Position numbers and translations under genes: made by a program. The notes under the pieces were generated by a model that saw only the letters and a list, made by a program, of their open reading frames with translations, ran no database searches and had not been told where the DNA came from. Below, in pieces: positions 49,392 through 57,631 of a stretch of 64,000 bases of DNA. Within the stretch, counting starts at the first letter, position 1, and every line of letters begins with the position of its first letter. The DNA comes from Bryobacterales bacterium. GTDB lineage: Bacteria > Acidobacteriota > Terriglobia > Bryobacterales > Bryobacteraceae. Where the stretch lies: assembly GCA_016721425.1 (NCBI GenBank), contig JADKID010000039.1, positions 51,122 to 115,121 on the forward strand. Direction: 5' to 3'.

Positions 49392-49907
49392 ATGATGCAT
49401 AGAAATTGGTTCGCCGTCGTTAGTCTCGGCTTGTTCTTGCACACGGCCTCGGTTTCGGCCCAAACCGTGCCGCTGAACGCCTGTGACCTGAACAGCGATG
49501 GGGCTGTCAACAAGGCCGATGCAGATTTGGCCGTCAGCATGGTCCTGGGCCCAGCGTCGGGCTGCACGGCTAACATCATCGGCTCTCGCATCTGTAACGT
49601 TGTCATTGTTCAGCGAGTGATCAACGCGGTGCTGACAGGGACATGCGTCACCGGGACCGCCCACTCTGTTTCGTTGACTTGGGTAGCCAGTACCTCGACG
49701 AATGTGACCGGCTACAACGTCTATCGCGGGACAACCCCTGGCGGTCCGTACACTCTACTGACCTCCACGCGTGTCGCGGGACTTGCCTACACAGACGGCG
49801 CTGTCCAGGCGGGCCAAACCTACTATTACGTGGTCACCGCTGTGGATAGCAGCAACAACGCCAGCGTCTACTCGACTGAAGCCATGGCGGTGGTTCCCTC
49901 CCCGTAG
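49392..49907 (+). CDS. Secreted dockerin-like plus fibronectin type III protein
   Basis: Exported protein of 171 residues. A signal peptide (WFAVVSLGLFLHTASVSAQ) precedes a type I dockerin-like segment at about 30-85: the first calcium loop, CDLNSDGAVNKADADLAV, has the D-x-N-x-D-G pattern, while the second half (RICNVVIVQRVINAVLTG) lacks most of the acidic loop. A fibronectin type III domain follows at about 88-170 (VSLTWVASTSTNVTGYNVYRG, YYYVVTAVDSSNNASVYS). Start ATG 49392 has AGGAG 5 bases before. Dockerins bind cohesins, and cohesin-like proteins are encoded at 46869 and 45539, so an interaction is a reasonable guess. The other start (49350) would hide the signal peptide. Confidence 0.78.
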   Translation: MMHRNWFAVVSLGLFLHTASVSAQTVPLNACDLNSDGAVNKADADLAVSMVLGPASGCTANIIGSRICNVVIVQRVINAVLTGTCVTGTAHSVSLTWVASTSTNVTGYNVYRGTTPGGPYTLLTSTRVAGLAYTDGAVQAGQTYYYVVTAVDSSNNASVYSTEAMAVVPSP

Positions 49908-50007
49908 ACCTCGCTGGCGCCCCAGGGCCTCGGTTTGGAATGTCGCCGCCAATGGGGTGAGTTCGCCAGGTGGTTGGAATGACGCTTGAGACGCACCTCA
50001 CAGACAC

Positions 50008-50048
50008 TTACGCCCGCCGGGAGCCAGCAAGACTCGCGACGGGCGTAA
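50008..50048. terminator. Inverted repeat between convergent genes, possible terminator
   Basis: TTACGCCCG (50008-50016) and CGGGCGTAA (50040-50048) are perfect 9-base arms around a 23-base loop, lying between the stops of the dockerin-like gene (49907) and the PEP-CTERM gene (50104). No T tract follows, so intrinsic termination would be weak. Confidence 0.4.
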
Positions 50049-50103
50049 TATCGGACACTATCTACTCTTGAAGACGTCTCCTGCCACCGAGGCAGGCGGG
50101 AAC

Positions 50104-50808
50104 CTACTCGGGTCGCCGAAATCGACGACGAAGGACCACAACCAGGCCGAGCAGTCCGGACATATCGAGAGCGAGGAGCGCTACGGCCGAGGGCTCTGGC
50201 ACAGAAACGTTTCCAATAAACCTCTGTGAACTGAGGTTGGTCCCGTTTGCTGGCGGAGTGTAAACAGTATAGTGAACGGAAGTCGTGGAATTGATGGCTG
50301 CGTTCGCCATCGCGATAATGCTGCTGGTGTACGGGGCCAAGAACGCCTGGTTGACAGTGGGGTGGGTGAACGCGTTCTGGTTAAAAATGTACCAGATTGC
50401 AAACGATCGCATTCCGCGGTCGACACCCGTTGGCGTCGGAAGCGTGAACAATTCGGCAGCGAGCCTTGCAGCCCCGTCATACCTCTGTTGCATGGTTGGC
50501 GGAGTCGGTAATGCCGGATCGTACGTTCCGCCCATGTCATACGTTCGGTCGTACACAATCTCGGCATTGACGCCGACGTTCTCGGCGATGTCGAGACAGA
50601 CGACGCTCAAATTGATCGGATTGGTCCAAGAGGTTCCCGTTTTGATCTGGGCCGAGTACGGGCTGACGTTTTCTCCCGCCCAAGGGGTGAGGGCGAGTGG
50701 ACTTCCTACGATCCTCATCGTCACTTGGTCCGCGAATGCGACCGGAACTGAGAGGCACAGAAGAAGAACTGCGCTCCCCAGACGGACGCGAGTCGAATTA
50801 TGCTGCAT
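50104..50808 (-). CDS. PEP-CTERM sorting-domain protein
   Basis: Exosortase substrate, 234 residues. Signal peptide: VRLGSAVLLLCLSVPVAFA. The middle is a beta-rich secreted domain of unknown function with few cysteines (VVCLDIAENVGVNAEIVYD, RSFAIWYIFNQNAF). The end is a clear PEP-CTERM tail: VPEPS, a hydrophobic helix (AVALLALDMSGLLGLVVVL) and basic RRRFRR. Exosortase would cut at the PEP motif and release or anchor the protein in the exopolysaccharide. Start ATG 50808 has GGAGGAG at 4-5 bases. A matching exosortase is encoded 2.5 kb downstream at 53312-54220. It is divergent from the PrsT-like gene. Confidence 0.9.
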   Translation of the reverse strand: MQHNSTRVRLGSAVLLLCLSVPVAFADQVTMRIVGSPLALTPWAGENVSPYSAQIKTGTSWTNPINLSVVCLDIAENVGVNAEIVYDRTYDMGGTYDPALPTPPTMQQRYDGAARLAAELFTLPTPTGVDRGMRSFAIWYIFNQNAFTHPTVNQAFLAPYTSSIIAMANAAINSTTSVHYTVYTPPANGTNLSSQRFIGNVSVPEPSAVALLALDMSGLLGLVVVLRRRFRRPE

Positions 50809-50934
50809 GGCGCTCCTCCGAGCTAAACTGTCGAGCCTCACACTGTTGGCGAGGGAAAGTGGGGTATTGTACGTTGCCCCTTCAGGTATTGTCCCGATAT
50901 GCAAGCGATCCAGTCAATCCCGCAACGCTTGACT

Positions 50935-50960
50935 TAGTACTATGATGCAGCATGGTACTA
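50935..50960. promoter_or_regulatory. Imperfect inverted repeat between divergent PEP-CTERM and PrsT-like genes
   Basis: TAGTAC-T-ATG-ATGCAG-CAT-G-GTACTA: nine paired bases per arm with one mismatch. A TTGACT hexamer begins 6 bases before its left end, so the repeat would overlap a plus-strand promoter region, although no good -10 was found. It could be an operator controlling the PEP-CTERM gene and/or the lipoprotein gene; evidence is structural only. Confidence 0.35.
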
Positions 50961-51171
50961 GAGGGAGCCGTAGGCTCACCTGGTGCCGGTACGAAAGGTG
51001 AGTCTCTGTTCGATTTTCAGCCTGGACGAGCCGCGCAGTGGCGCATTATAGTGAGACGATAAGAATCGGTCCAATTTTGATTGCGCCGTAAGCCCCCGCT
51101 CGGTCGACGGCGATGCCGTAAGAGGTGTTCCAGTGATTCACGCCCAAGACGATCCAGCGGAGGAGAACCGT

Positions 51172-53385
51172 ATGTACGCGACAAGCCGCGCCGCTTCTCG
51201 TGTGGCAGGGAAACGAGCCAAGTCACTTCTACCAGTGCTTTTGACGCTCGGGGCAATCCTGATGACAGGATGTTCTAGCGATCCAAATGCTCAGAAGCTG
51301 AAGTACCTGAGTAGCGGCGACAAGCTGTACAAGGCTGGCAAATACCAGGAAGCGGTGATTCAGTTCCGCAATGCAGTGCAACTGGATCCGAAGTCCGGGG
51401 AGGCTCGCTACCAACTCGGTCTTACCTATCTTGGCCTGAACAACCCGCAAGCAGCTTTTAAGGAACTGACGGAGGCCGTCGCGCTGCAGCCGTCAAACCT
51501 GGATGCTCATTTGAAACTAGCGAGCCTGCACATTGTACGCCGCGAATTTGACAAAGCGACGGCTTTGGCGGCGAAAGTGATCAAGGCAGATCCAAAGAAT
51601 GGAATGGCTCACGCTGTTCTAGGGCAGAAGCATGCCGCCAAGGGCGAGTTGGCGGACGCGGTGGCGGAGTTGGAGAAGGCGATCGAACTCGCTCCCAAAG
51701 TTGAGTTCTATAGCGCGTTGGGAATGATCCAGTTCGCCTCGGGCAAGCCGTTGGAGGCGGAGGCCGTATTCAAGCGCGCTACGGCGGCGAATCCGAAATC
51801 GGTGGTGGCGCACATGGATCTGGCGCAGTATTACCTTTCTCAGCGCAAACCGGAGGCGGAAGCCGAGGCAAAAACGGCGGTTGGACTGGAGCCGAAGGCC
51901 GCGCCGCCTCGTCTCCTGCTGGCGCGGGTTTACACTGTGCTGGGCCGGCCAGAGGAGGGTGAGAAGCAGCTCAAGGAATTGAAGTCAGTTGCCCCTGATG
52001 TACCGGCGGCCTATCAAGCGCTTGGCGCCTACTATGAATCCAGCGGCCAGCGTGAGAAGGCGGTCACTGAGTTCCAGACTGTGTTGGTTGCGAAGCCTTC
52101 AGATGCAGTCGTTCAGCGCCACCTGATTGAGAACCTGATCGAGCTGAAGCGGCTAAAGGAAGCCGATGCCCTAAATCAGAAGGTTCTGGAGAAGAGTCCG
52201 AACGATCCTCTGGCTCACTACGCGCGGGGACGCATTCTCTTGCTGCAGGGGCAGAACCAGGAGGCGGCTACGGCGCTTCAGAAGGCGGCTACAGCCCAGC
52301 CCAACGCTGCTCCCATCCACTACCTGCTGGGGACAGCTCAGGCGGCTCTCGGGCTCACGAAGCAGGCCCGGGAGTCCTTCTCGAAGGCGCTGCAGCTACA
52401 GCCCCGCATGACGGATGCCGCGGTGGCGCTTGCGGGTCTGGCAGTCGCCAGCGGCGATCAGGAAACGGCGCTTCGTCTGACTGCCGGAGTGCTGGAGGCC
52501 AATCCGAACTCCATCCCCGCAAGTGTGACCAGGGCCCGGTCGTTTCTGGCGAAGGGCGATGTCCGCCAAGCGGAAGCGTTGCTGCTGGAGGGGCTGAAGC
52601 GCGATCCCGCGTCTGTTCAGCTGCTGACTGTGTTGCTCAGCATCCGCATCAGTCAAGGCAAGAGCCCGGAGATGGTTCAGCGAATCGCGCCGCTCGTGCA
52701 GCAGCAACCACAGAATGCGGGCCTTCGGTTTGTGTTGGCGCTGGCGTACTATGCCGCAGGTGATGTCCGGCAATCAGAAACCAATGTGCGCGAGGCGCTC
52801 AAGCTCGATGCGAAGACGCGATCCGGGCACATTTTGCTAGCGTACGTTCTGTTGGCCAAGAAAGAGATCGAACCTGCGAAGGCGGAACTCCGCAGCTCTA
52901 TCGAAGTGGAACCGAAGAACCTGAATAGCTACTTGATGCTTGGCTCCCTCTATGAGGGAGAGCGGAATTGGGAAGAAGCAAAGAAGGTTTATGAGCGTGC
53001 GCTCCAGGTGGATCCGGAGTCTCCTTTGATGGCGAACCAGCTCGCCTACCTGTATCTGGAGCATGGCGGCGATGCCAACAAGGCGCTGGCGCTCGCTCAG
53101 CAGGCCAAGCAGAAGTTGCCGCGCTCTCCAAACGTGGCGGATACCCTGGGCTGGGCGTATTACAAGAGAGGAATGCACGATCAGGCGATCACGCAGTTCA
53201 AATTGTCCGCAGAGATAGCACCCAAAAACCCCACATATCACTACCATCTGGGGTTGGCCTATCTGGCGGCGCGGGATATGCGTTCTGCCGAGGCTTCACT
53301 GCAACTCGCGCTCAAAGACCCGAGTTTTCAGTATGCGGAACCGGCCCGGGAGGCGCTGAAGAAGACTTCCCAACGCTCCCGTTGA
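51172..53385 (+). CDS. PrsT-like TPR lipoprotein of the PEP-CTERM system
   Basis: Outer-membrane-directed lipoprotein, 737 residues, with lipobox LMTGC (Cys34). The rest is a run of about 18-20 tetratricopeptide repeats (KLYKAGKYQEAVIQFRNAVQL, GELADAVAELEKAIELAP, NWEEAKKVYERALQVDPES, YKRGMHDQAITQFKLSAEIAP), the layout of the PEP-CTERM-associated TPR lipoprotein family that is thought to assist exopolysaccharide export. Start ATG 51172 has GGAGGAG, 8-9 bases upstream. The last 74 bases overlap the 3' end of the exosortase gene on the other strand. Its position with an exosortase and a PEP-CTERM protein supports the role. Confidence 0.85.
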   Translation: MYATSRAASRVAGKRAKSLLPVLLTLGAILMTGCSSDPNAQKLKYLSSGDKLYKAGKYQEAVIQFRNAVQLDPKSGEARYQLGLTYLGLNNPQAAFKELTEAVALQPSNLDAHLKLASLHIVRREFDKATALAAKVIKADPKNGMAHAVLGQKHAAKGELADAVAELEKAIELAPKVEFYSALGMIQFASGKPLEAEAVFKRATAANPKSVVAHMDLAQYYLSQRKPEAEAEAKTAVGLEPKAAPPRLLLARVYTVLGRPEEGEKQLKELKSVAPDVPAAYQALGAYYESSGQREKAVTEFQTVLVAKPSDAVVQRHLIENLIELKRLKEADALNQKVLEKSPNDPLAHYARGRILLLQGQNQEAATALQKAATAQPNAAPIHYLLGTAQAALGLTKQARESFSKALQLQPRMTDAAVALAGLAVASGDQETALRLTAGVLEANPNSIPASVTRARSFLAKGDVRQAEALLLEGLKRDPASVQLLTVLLSIRISQGKSPEMVQRIAPLVQQQPQNAGLRFVLALAYYAAGDVRQSETNVREALKLDAKTRSGHILLAYVLLAKKEIEPAKAELRSSIEVEPKNLNSYLMLGSLYEGERNWEEAKKVYERALQVDPESPLMANQLAYLYLEHGGDANKALALAQQAKQKLPRSPNVADTLGWAYYKRGMHDQAITQFKLSAEIAPKNPTYHYHLGLAYLAARDMRSAEASLQLALKDPSFQYAEPAREALKKTSQRSR

Positions 53386-54220
53386 AGCCTGTCTCGATCC
53401 GCCGGAACAGAAAGAACAGCGGCACCAGAATCGCGACAGCTACCAGTGTGAAGGGCAACCCTCCCAAACGATGCAGTGGCCCTGCCAGGACGCCGTGGGA
53501 CACGTAGACATCGAGCCAGGATAGCGTGGTGATGCGGACCGCGTTCTTAAAGACGGCGATGGGGATTGTGAGCAGCACCAGGCAGAGCTTGCTCCAGTTG
53601 GAGCGGAAGAACAGGTGGCCGGCTAGCGCGACTGTAATCAGCAGTGCTGTTGTGGAGCGGATGCCGCTGCATTCCTCCGCCACCTGGATACTGAGGCCTG
53701 GGAGAGAGAAGACCAGGCCATCCCTGAAAACGGGAATGCCGATCAATTTGAAGATGACGTGAGATACATCCGCAGAGGCGTACTGCAAACCAACCTCCGC
53801 CATGTGCATCAGGCTCTGGGGGAGCGGAACTGTGAACAGCAGGGCAATCCAGGGGATGAGGGCGGAACGGAACGCGTTCGTGCCGTAGAAGAAGACCAAG
53901 CCGGCCGTCCACACTAGGATGACTGCGAACATCTCCACCGAGAGGCCGGATCCCAGCCGTTTGGCCGCTACGTAGAGGATGCTGCCGGCGAGAAGCAATG
54001 GTACGCCCCAGGTCAGACAATACCTGGAGTCGGAGAAGATGCTCTTCTGGTGGAAGTAGAAGAGTCCCAGGCTGATCAGCGGCATCAGGATGGCGTAGGA
54101 GTAGCGGTCATCCTGCATCGAGAGCGCGGCAAGAGTGCTAATCGACGTCCAGAACGGCGCCAGCGAGAGCAGCCAACTCAAGACGAACCAGACGGTGCGG
54201 CGATCGTAGTGCCTGAGCAT
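53312..54220 (-). CDS. Exosortase (PEP-CTERM transpeptidase)
   Basis: Polytopic membrane protease/transpeptidase that processes PEP-CTERM tails, 302 residues with about eight hydrophobic helices. The catalytic triad can be assigned: Cys184 in QVAEECSGIRST, Arg229 in VFKNAVRITTL and His250 in GVLAGPLHRLGG, as in the exosortase/archaeosortase family. Further typical segments: LIPWIALLFTVPLP and YASADVSHVIFKLIGIPV. The subtype cannot be fixed without comparison. Its last 74 bases overlap the convergent PrsT-like gene. It is the last gene of the minus-strand cluster that begins with the BY-kinase. Confidence 0.92.
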   Translation of the reverse strand: MLRHYDRRTVWFVLSWLLSLAPFWTSISTLAALSMQDDRYSYAILMPLISLGLFYFHQKSIFSDSRYCLTWGVPLLLAGSILYVAAKRLGSGLSVEMFAVILVWTAGLVFFYGTNAFRSALIPWIALLFTVPLPQSLMHMAEVGLQYASADVSHVIFKLIGIPVFRDGLVFSLPGLSIQVAEECSGIRSTTALLITVALAGHLFFRSNWSKLCLVLLTIPIAVFKNAVRITTLSWLDVYVSHGVLAGPLHRLGGLPFTLVAVAILVPLFFLFRRIETGFNGSVGKSSSAPPGPVPHTENSGL

Positions 54221-54226
54221 GTTAGT

Positions 54227-54475
54227 TCAGAGGGAGGGAAAGGCGGAGGCGGGGAGATCAGGGGCGGTGAGTACGATGCTGCCATCGTCCCGTTCTTTGC
54301 GGATGACAGAGAATCCCATCAGTGCCCAGCGGGCAACGAGATAGTCGACGACTTCGACCGCACAGCCGGGCACAACGAAGACAACAATCCCGTTGGCATG
54401 AGGCGAGGGGATATGGTCGCGGAGCGCGGGGGGGGCGTCGGCGAACTTCCAGAGTTCCAGATGGGTGTCGGACAT
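54227..54475 (-). CDS. 82-aa hypothetical protein in the exosortase operon
   Basis: Small protein of unknown function, 82 residues: MSDTHLELWKFADAPPALRD at the start and VVDYLVARWALMGFSVIRK in the middle. No signal peptide or membrane segment. It is judged real by its operon position: 6 bases before the exosortase gene and 9 bases after the FemAB-like gene, with codon use like its neighbours. It is acidic. No family recognised. Confidence 0.6.
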   Translation of the reverse strand: MSDTHLELWKFADAPPALRDHIPSPHANGIVVFVVPGCAVEVVDYLVARWALMGFSVIRKERDDGSIVLTAPDLPASAFPSL

Positions 54476-54484
54476 GGGGGCCGG

Positions 54485-55509
54485 TCAGGCGACGTGACGG
54501 TAGAGGAGGGCGCCGAGCGTACTTAAGGCACGATCAGGCAGGTGGGCGCAGGCGTTGTGCACGATTCGGGATTTCCAGGTGTTGGCGGCGGCTAGCTGCG
54601 GTGCGTGGGGTGGGGAGCGCCAGTAAGAGACGGTGGCGCGGGTGGCGCCAAAATGTTCTTTGAACTCGATCAGGCCCGAATTGTCGCAATCGGTGCGGCC
54701 GAAGTCCAGAATCTCCAGGCCGCGTTGGACTGCGTCCTGAATTGCGTGCCAGAAGAGGAAAGGCATGGCTCCGAGGCGGTGGAATGCGGCGTCTGAGGCG
54801 CCGTATTTGTAGTGAAGTGTTTTTGCGTGAGTTGCAGTGAAGATGGCGGCGATTGGTTGACCGTTTTTTCTGGCGAGACGAATTGTTGCGGCGTTGCCGA
54901 GACAGGCGGTGAGATTACGAAACCAGGCGAACGGTTGCGGCGGCAGTCCGTGGCGCCGGCGCGTTTGCAGGACCAGGCGGTGGAAGTGTTGCAGATCGTC
55001 GGGGGTGGTGCCTTCCGTGATGACAAGACCTTCCTTGGCGGCACGCCGGATCTTTCGCTGGATGCAGTCTTTATGGAAGCCGTCGTATAGGGCGGCGGGG
55101 CGGAGGTCGAGTTGGTGGTGATAGAACGATTGACTGATCTGGAAGCCGGGCGGAGGGGAAGGAAAGTGCGTTAGCGGGCGGAGCTCGACGTACTTGTGGT
55201 GCTCGGTGGCCGCGATTTGTTGGAGGCCGGCGATGAGGGGCAAAAAATCTTCCGTGGTGGCGGCGAGGGTTCGCAGAAATCGGAGAAAGGTAGAGAGATG
55301 AGCCGGCGGCCGGTGAGCCAACTGTCGACGCGGCAGAATACGAGGCCGTTGGTGAGCGGTTGGCCGGGTTGAGATGTCGTTAGCACAGAAGGGGTGTAGC
55401 CGTAAGTCTGCTGGAGGGCTTTCAGCCATCCGGGTGTGTGGAAGATGGAAGCCGCTTGCCAGAGAGGGTCGGTAAGCGGGTCGAGTTCGCGAACAATTGG
55501 GTGAGACAC
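54485..55509 (-). pseudogene. FemAB/GNAT-like acyltransferase with a one-base frameshift
   Basis: Acyltransferase of the FemAB-like group associated with PEP-CTERM/EPS loci. The N-terminal part from GTG 55509 (VRELDPLTDPLW, RRLISLPFSDFCEP) and the C-terminal part (TTEDFLPLIAGLQQIA, ELRPLTHFP, FHKDCIQRKIRRAAKEGL, KYGASDAAFHRLGAMPFLFW) lie in different frames. The break is at about 55267-55269: one added base in the GGG tract there (CCC to CCCC on the coding strand) would restore SDFCEPLAATTEDFLPL and a normal protein of about 340 residues. So it is either a recent pseudogene or a homopolymer error. It is next to the PDA-GT4 gene with a one-base gap. Confidence 0.75.
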
Positions 55510-55510
55510 T

Positions 55511-57631
55511 TCAGGAGAAGGTTTCGGTGGTGAGGGAATCGACGAGGGCGAGGTATTCGTTCTTTTTTTGATCCCAGGAGTTTTGCTCGACGTATTTCAG
55601 GCCGGCGTCGATCAGAGAAGCGCGGAGGGCGGGGTTTTCGATGACATCGAGGATCGCTTCGGCCATGGCCTGACTGTCGCCGGAGGTGAAGAAGCGGACG
55701 TTCTGGTCGTTGTGGTAGTAGGTGTCGATTTTGGTGCGGGAGACGACGACGGGGACGCCCTGGGACATGAACTCCATGATTTTGGTGCTGCAGGCCTCGT
55801 TGCCGAAAGAATCGGCGCGTTTGGGGACGATGCCGAGATCGGAGTTGGCGATGATCTGGGGGATTTCGTGGAGCGGCACGGAGCCGCAGAACTTGACGGC
55901 GCCATTGAGGCCGAGGCTGGCGGCGAGCCGGGACAGATCATCGATCGCGCTGGCGCCGCCTCCGCCGCCGTAGAGATGGAGTTCGACGTTCGGGGCCTTT
56001 TCTCTGACGCGGGCGAGCGCCTGGATGGCGATTTCGAGACCCTGGTGCCATTGGAAGGTGCCGTGAAAGAGGAGGATGAACCGGGAGTCGGTCCGGGTGC
56101 GCGTGCGGCGGTGGAAGATGGCGGAATCGACGTGGTTGAGGAAGACGGAGCACTTTTCGGGCGGGGCGGAGCGGGCTGTGAGCTTGTCGAACCAGAGGTG
56201 GTTGGCGATGATGACGTGATCGGCGAAGGCGGCGGAGGCTTTCTCGATGAGTGTGAGGAAGCGGAAGTAGAGGGCTCCGGCACGGGATTTGAATTTGTTG
56301 GCGAAGAGCTCGGGGACGATGTCGTGGATATCGAGGATGACCTTGACGCCGGTCCATTTGGGATACCAGGCGGCGAAGGCCATGAAGTCCGGGATGTTGT
56401 GGACGTGGATGAGGTCGTAGCGGACATCGCGATGGCGGCGTGAGAGGAAGCGGGAGGCGGCGATGAGGAAGCGGAGGAGGCGGAGGGCGTAGGTCCACAT
56501 GCCGCGTTCGTCGTGGACGCGGCGCTGGATGCGGAAGACGCGGACGCCGTTGATTTCGTCCTCGCCAGGGGTGGCGCCGTTGGTGCTGATGGAGATGACG
56601 TCCACCTGGTCGCCGCGGCGGACGAGGGTTTCGGCGTAGCGGCGGACGCGGTTGTCACCGGCGTAGTTGCTGTGGGTGACCATGCAGATCTTGCGGCGCG
56701 AGTTGCGCGCGCCGGGCGGCAGGGCGGCGGTGTAGAAGCGGGCGACATCGCGGGGCAGGGCGGGCCAGACAGAGTCGCCGTAGCGATCCCGGACGTACTT
56801 CAGAAAGTCTTCGTATTGGGAAGCGGGGGCCTCATCCCAAGCCGGCGCGCCATTGAAGGACATGTAATCGGGGTGGGTGTTGAGGAGGGCCATGCCGCCG
56901 CGGGCGGCGATCCAATCGAGCTTGCGTTTCCAGACGTCGATGCCGGGTTCGCGGAGGACGCCGAAGAGGGTATAGTCCTGGACGAGGGTATAGGGGAGCT
57001 CGACGAAACCGCCGGCGCCGGGGCCGGGGACCCAGAAGGGGAAGATGGTGGCGACGCCATCGGGTTCGGGCTCGAAGGGGTCGGTATCGAAGGTGGAGGA
57101 GTCGTATTCGGCGCCGAGCTGGTGCAGCCAAGCCAGGTTGTGCTGCATGAGCGGGGAGCGGAAGCCGGCGGCGTTCCAGAGATCGAGGTAGTGGCGGATT
57201 CTGGCGGCTTTGGCGGGGAAGCCGGGCTTGGAGAAGTAGAGCTTGCCATCGTGACCGAGGCCGTGGACGCCGACCTCGAAGCCGGCCTGGTCGAGCTTGT
57301 GCCGGAGCGCATCGGAGACGCGGTAGTCCTCTTCGGGGACGAAGTTGAAGGAGGAGCGGAAGCCGTGGCGGGCCTCGAGCTCCATGAGGCGTTCACAGCG
57401 TTCCAGGCCCTTGGGGCCCTCGACATCGTGGGTGAGGACCAGGGCGAAGCGCTTGCCGCCGGGCCAACCTGGCCAACCTGGAGGGGCGGCGCCGGCCCTT
57501 TCGTCGATGGGCCAGACCGCGGAGTGGGAGGACCGCTGGCGAGCGGCCCACCAACGGCGGGCGGCGAGGCTGACGCGCCGGGGGATGAACGGCTTCAGGG
57601 TGTAGTAGACCCTGTTGAAGAGCGTGGTCAC
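55511..57631 (-). CDS. Fusion of polysaccharide deacetylase-like and GT4 glycosyltransferase domains
   Basis: The 706-residue protein begins at GTG 57631, overlapping the kinase stop as GTGA (57628-57631). Residues about 60-325 form a NodB-like polysaccharide deacetylase domain: FALVLTHDVEGPKGLERCE carries the metal Asp, then FNFVPEEDYRVSD, VHGLGHDGKLYFS and LLNTHPDYMSFNG. Residues about 350-706 form a GT-B glycosyltransferase 4 domain: CMVTHSNYAGDNRVRRYAETL, YDLIHVHNIPDFMAFAAWY, ILLFHGTFQWHQGLEIAIQALA, and the nucleotide-sugar motif GIVPKRADSFGNEACSTKIMEFMSQG. The product likely adds a sugar to a lipid-linked exopolysaccharide and trims an acetyl group. Upstream codons in the same frame over the kinase are not coding. 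Confidence 0.88.
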   Translation of the reverse strand: MTTLFNRVYYTLKPFIPRRVSLAARRWWAARQRSSHSAVWPIDERAGAAPPGWPGWPGGKRFALVLTHDVEGPKGLERCERLMELEARHGFRSSFNFVPEEDYRVSDALRHKLDQAGFEVGVHGLGHDGKLYFSKPGFPAKAARIRHYLDLWNAAGFRSPLMQHNLAWLHQLGAEYDSSTFDTDPFEPEPDGVATIFPFWVPGPGAGGFVELPYTLVQDYTLFGVLREPGIDVWKRKLDWIAARGGMALLNTHPDYMSFNGAPAWDEAPASQYEDFLKYVRDRYGDSVWPALPRDVARFYTAALPPGARNSRRKICMVTHSNYAGDNRVRRYAETLVRRGDQVDVISISTNGATPGEDEINGVRVFRIQRRVHDERGMWTYALRLLRFLIAASRFLSRRHRDVRYDLIHVHNIPDFMAFAAWYPKWTGVKVILDIHDIVPELFANKFKSRAGALYFRFLTLIEKASAAFADHVIIANHLWFDKLTARSAPPEKCSVFLNHVDSAIFHRRTRTRTDSRFILLFHGTFQWHQGLEIAIQALARVREKAPNVELHLYGGGGGASAIDDLSRLAASLGLNGAVKFCGSVPLHEIPQIIANSDLGIVPKRADSFGNEACSTKIMEFMSQGVPVVVSRTKIDTYYHNDQNVRFFTSGDSQAMAEAILDVIENPALRASLIDAGLKYVEQNSWDQKKNEYLALVDSLTTETFS

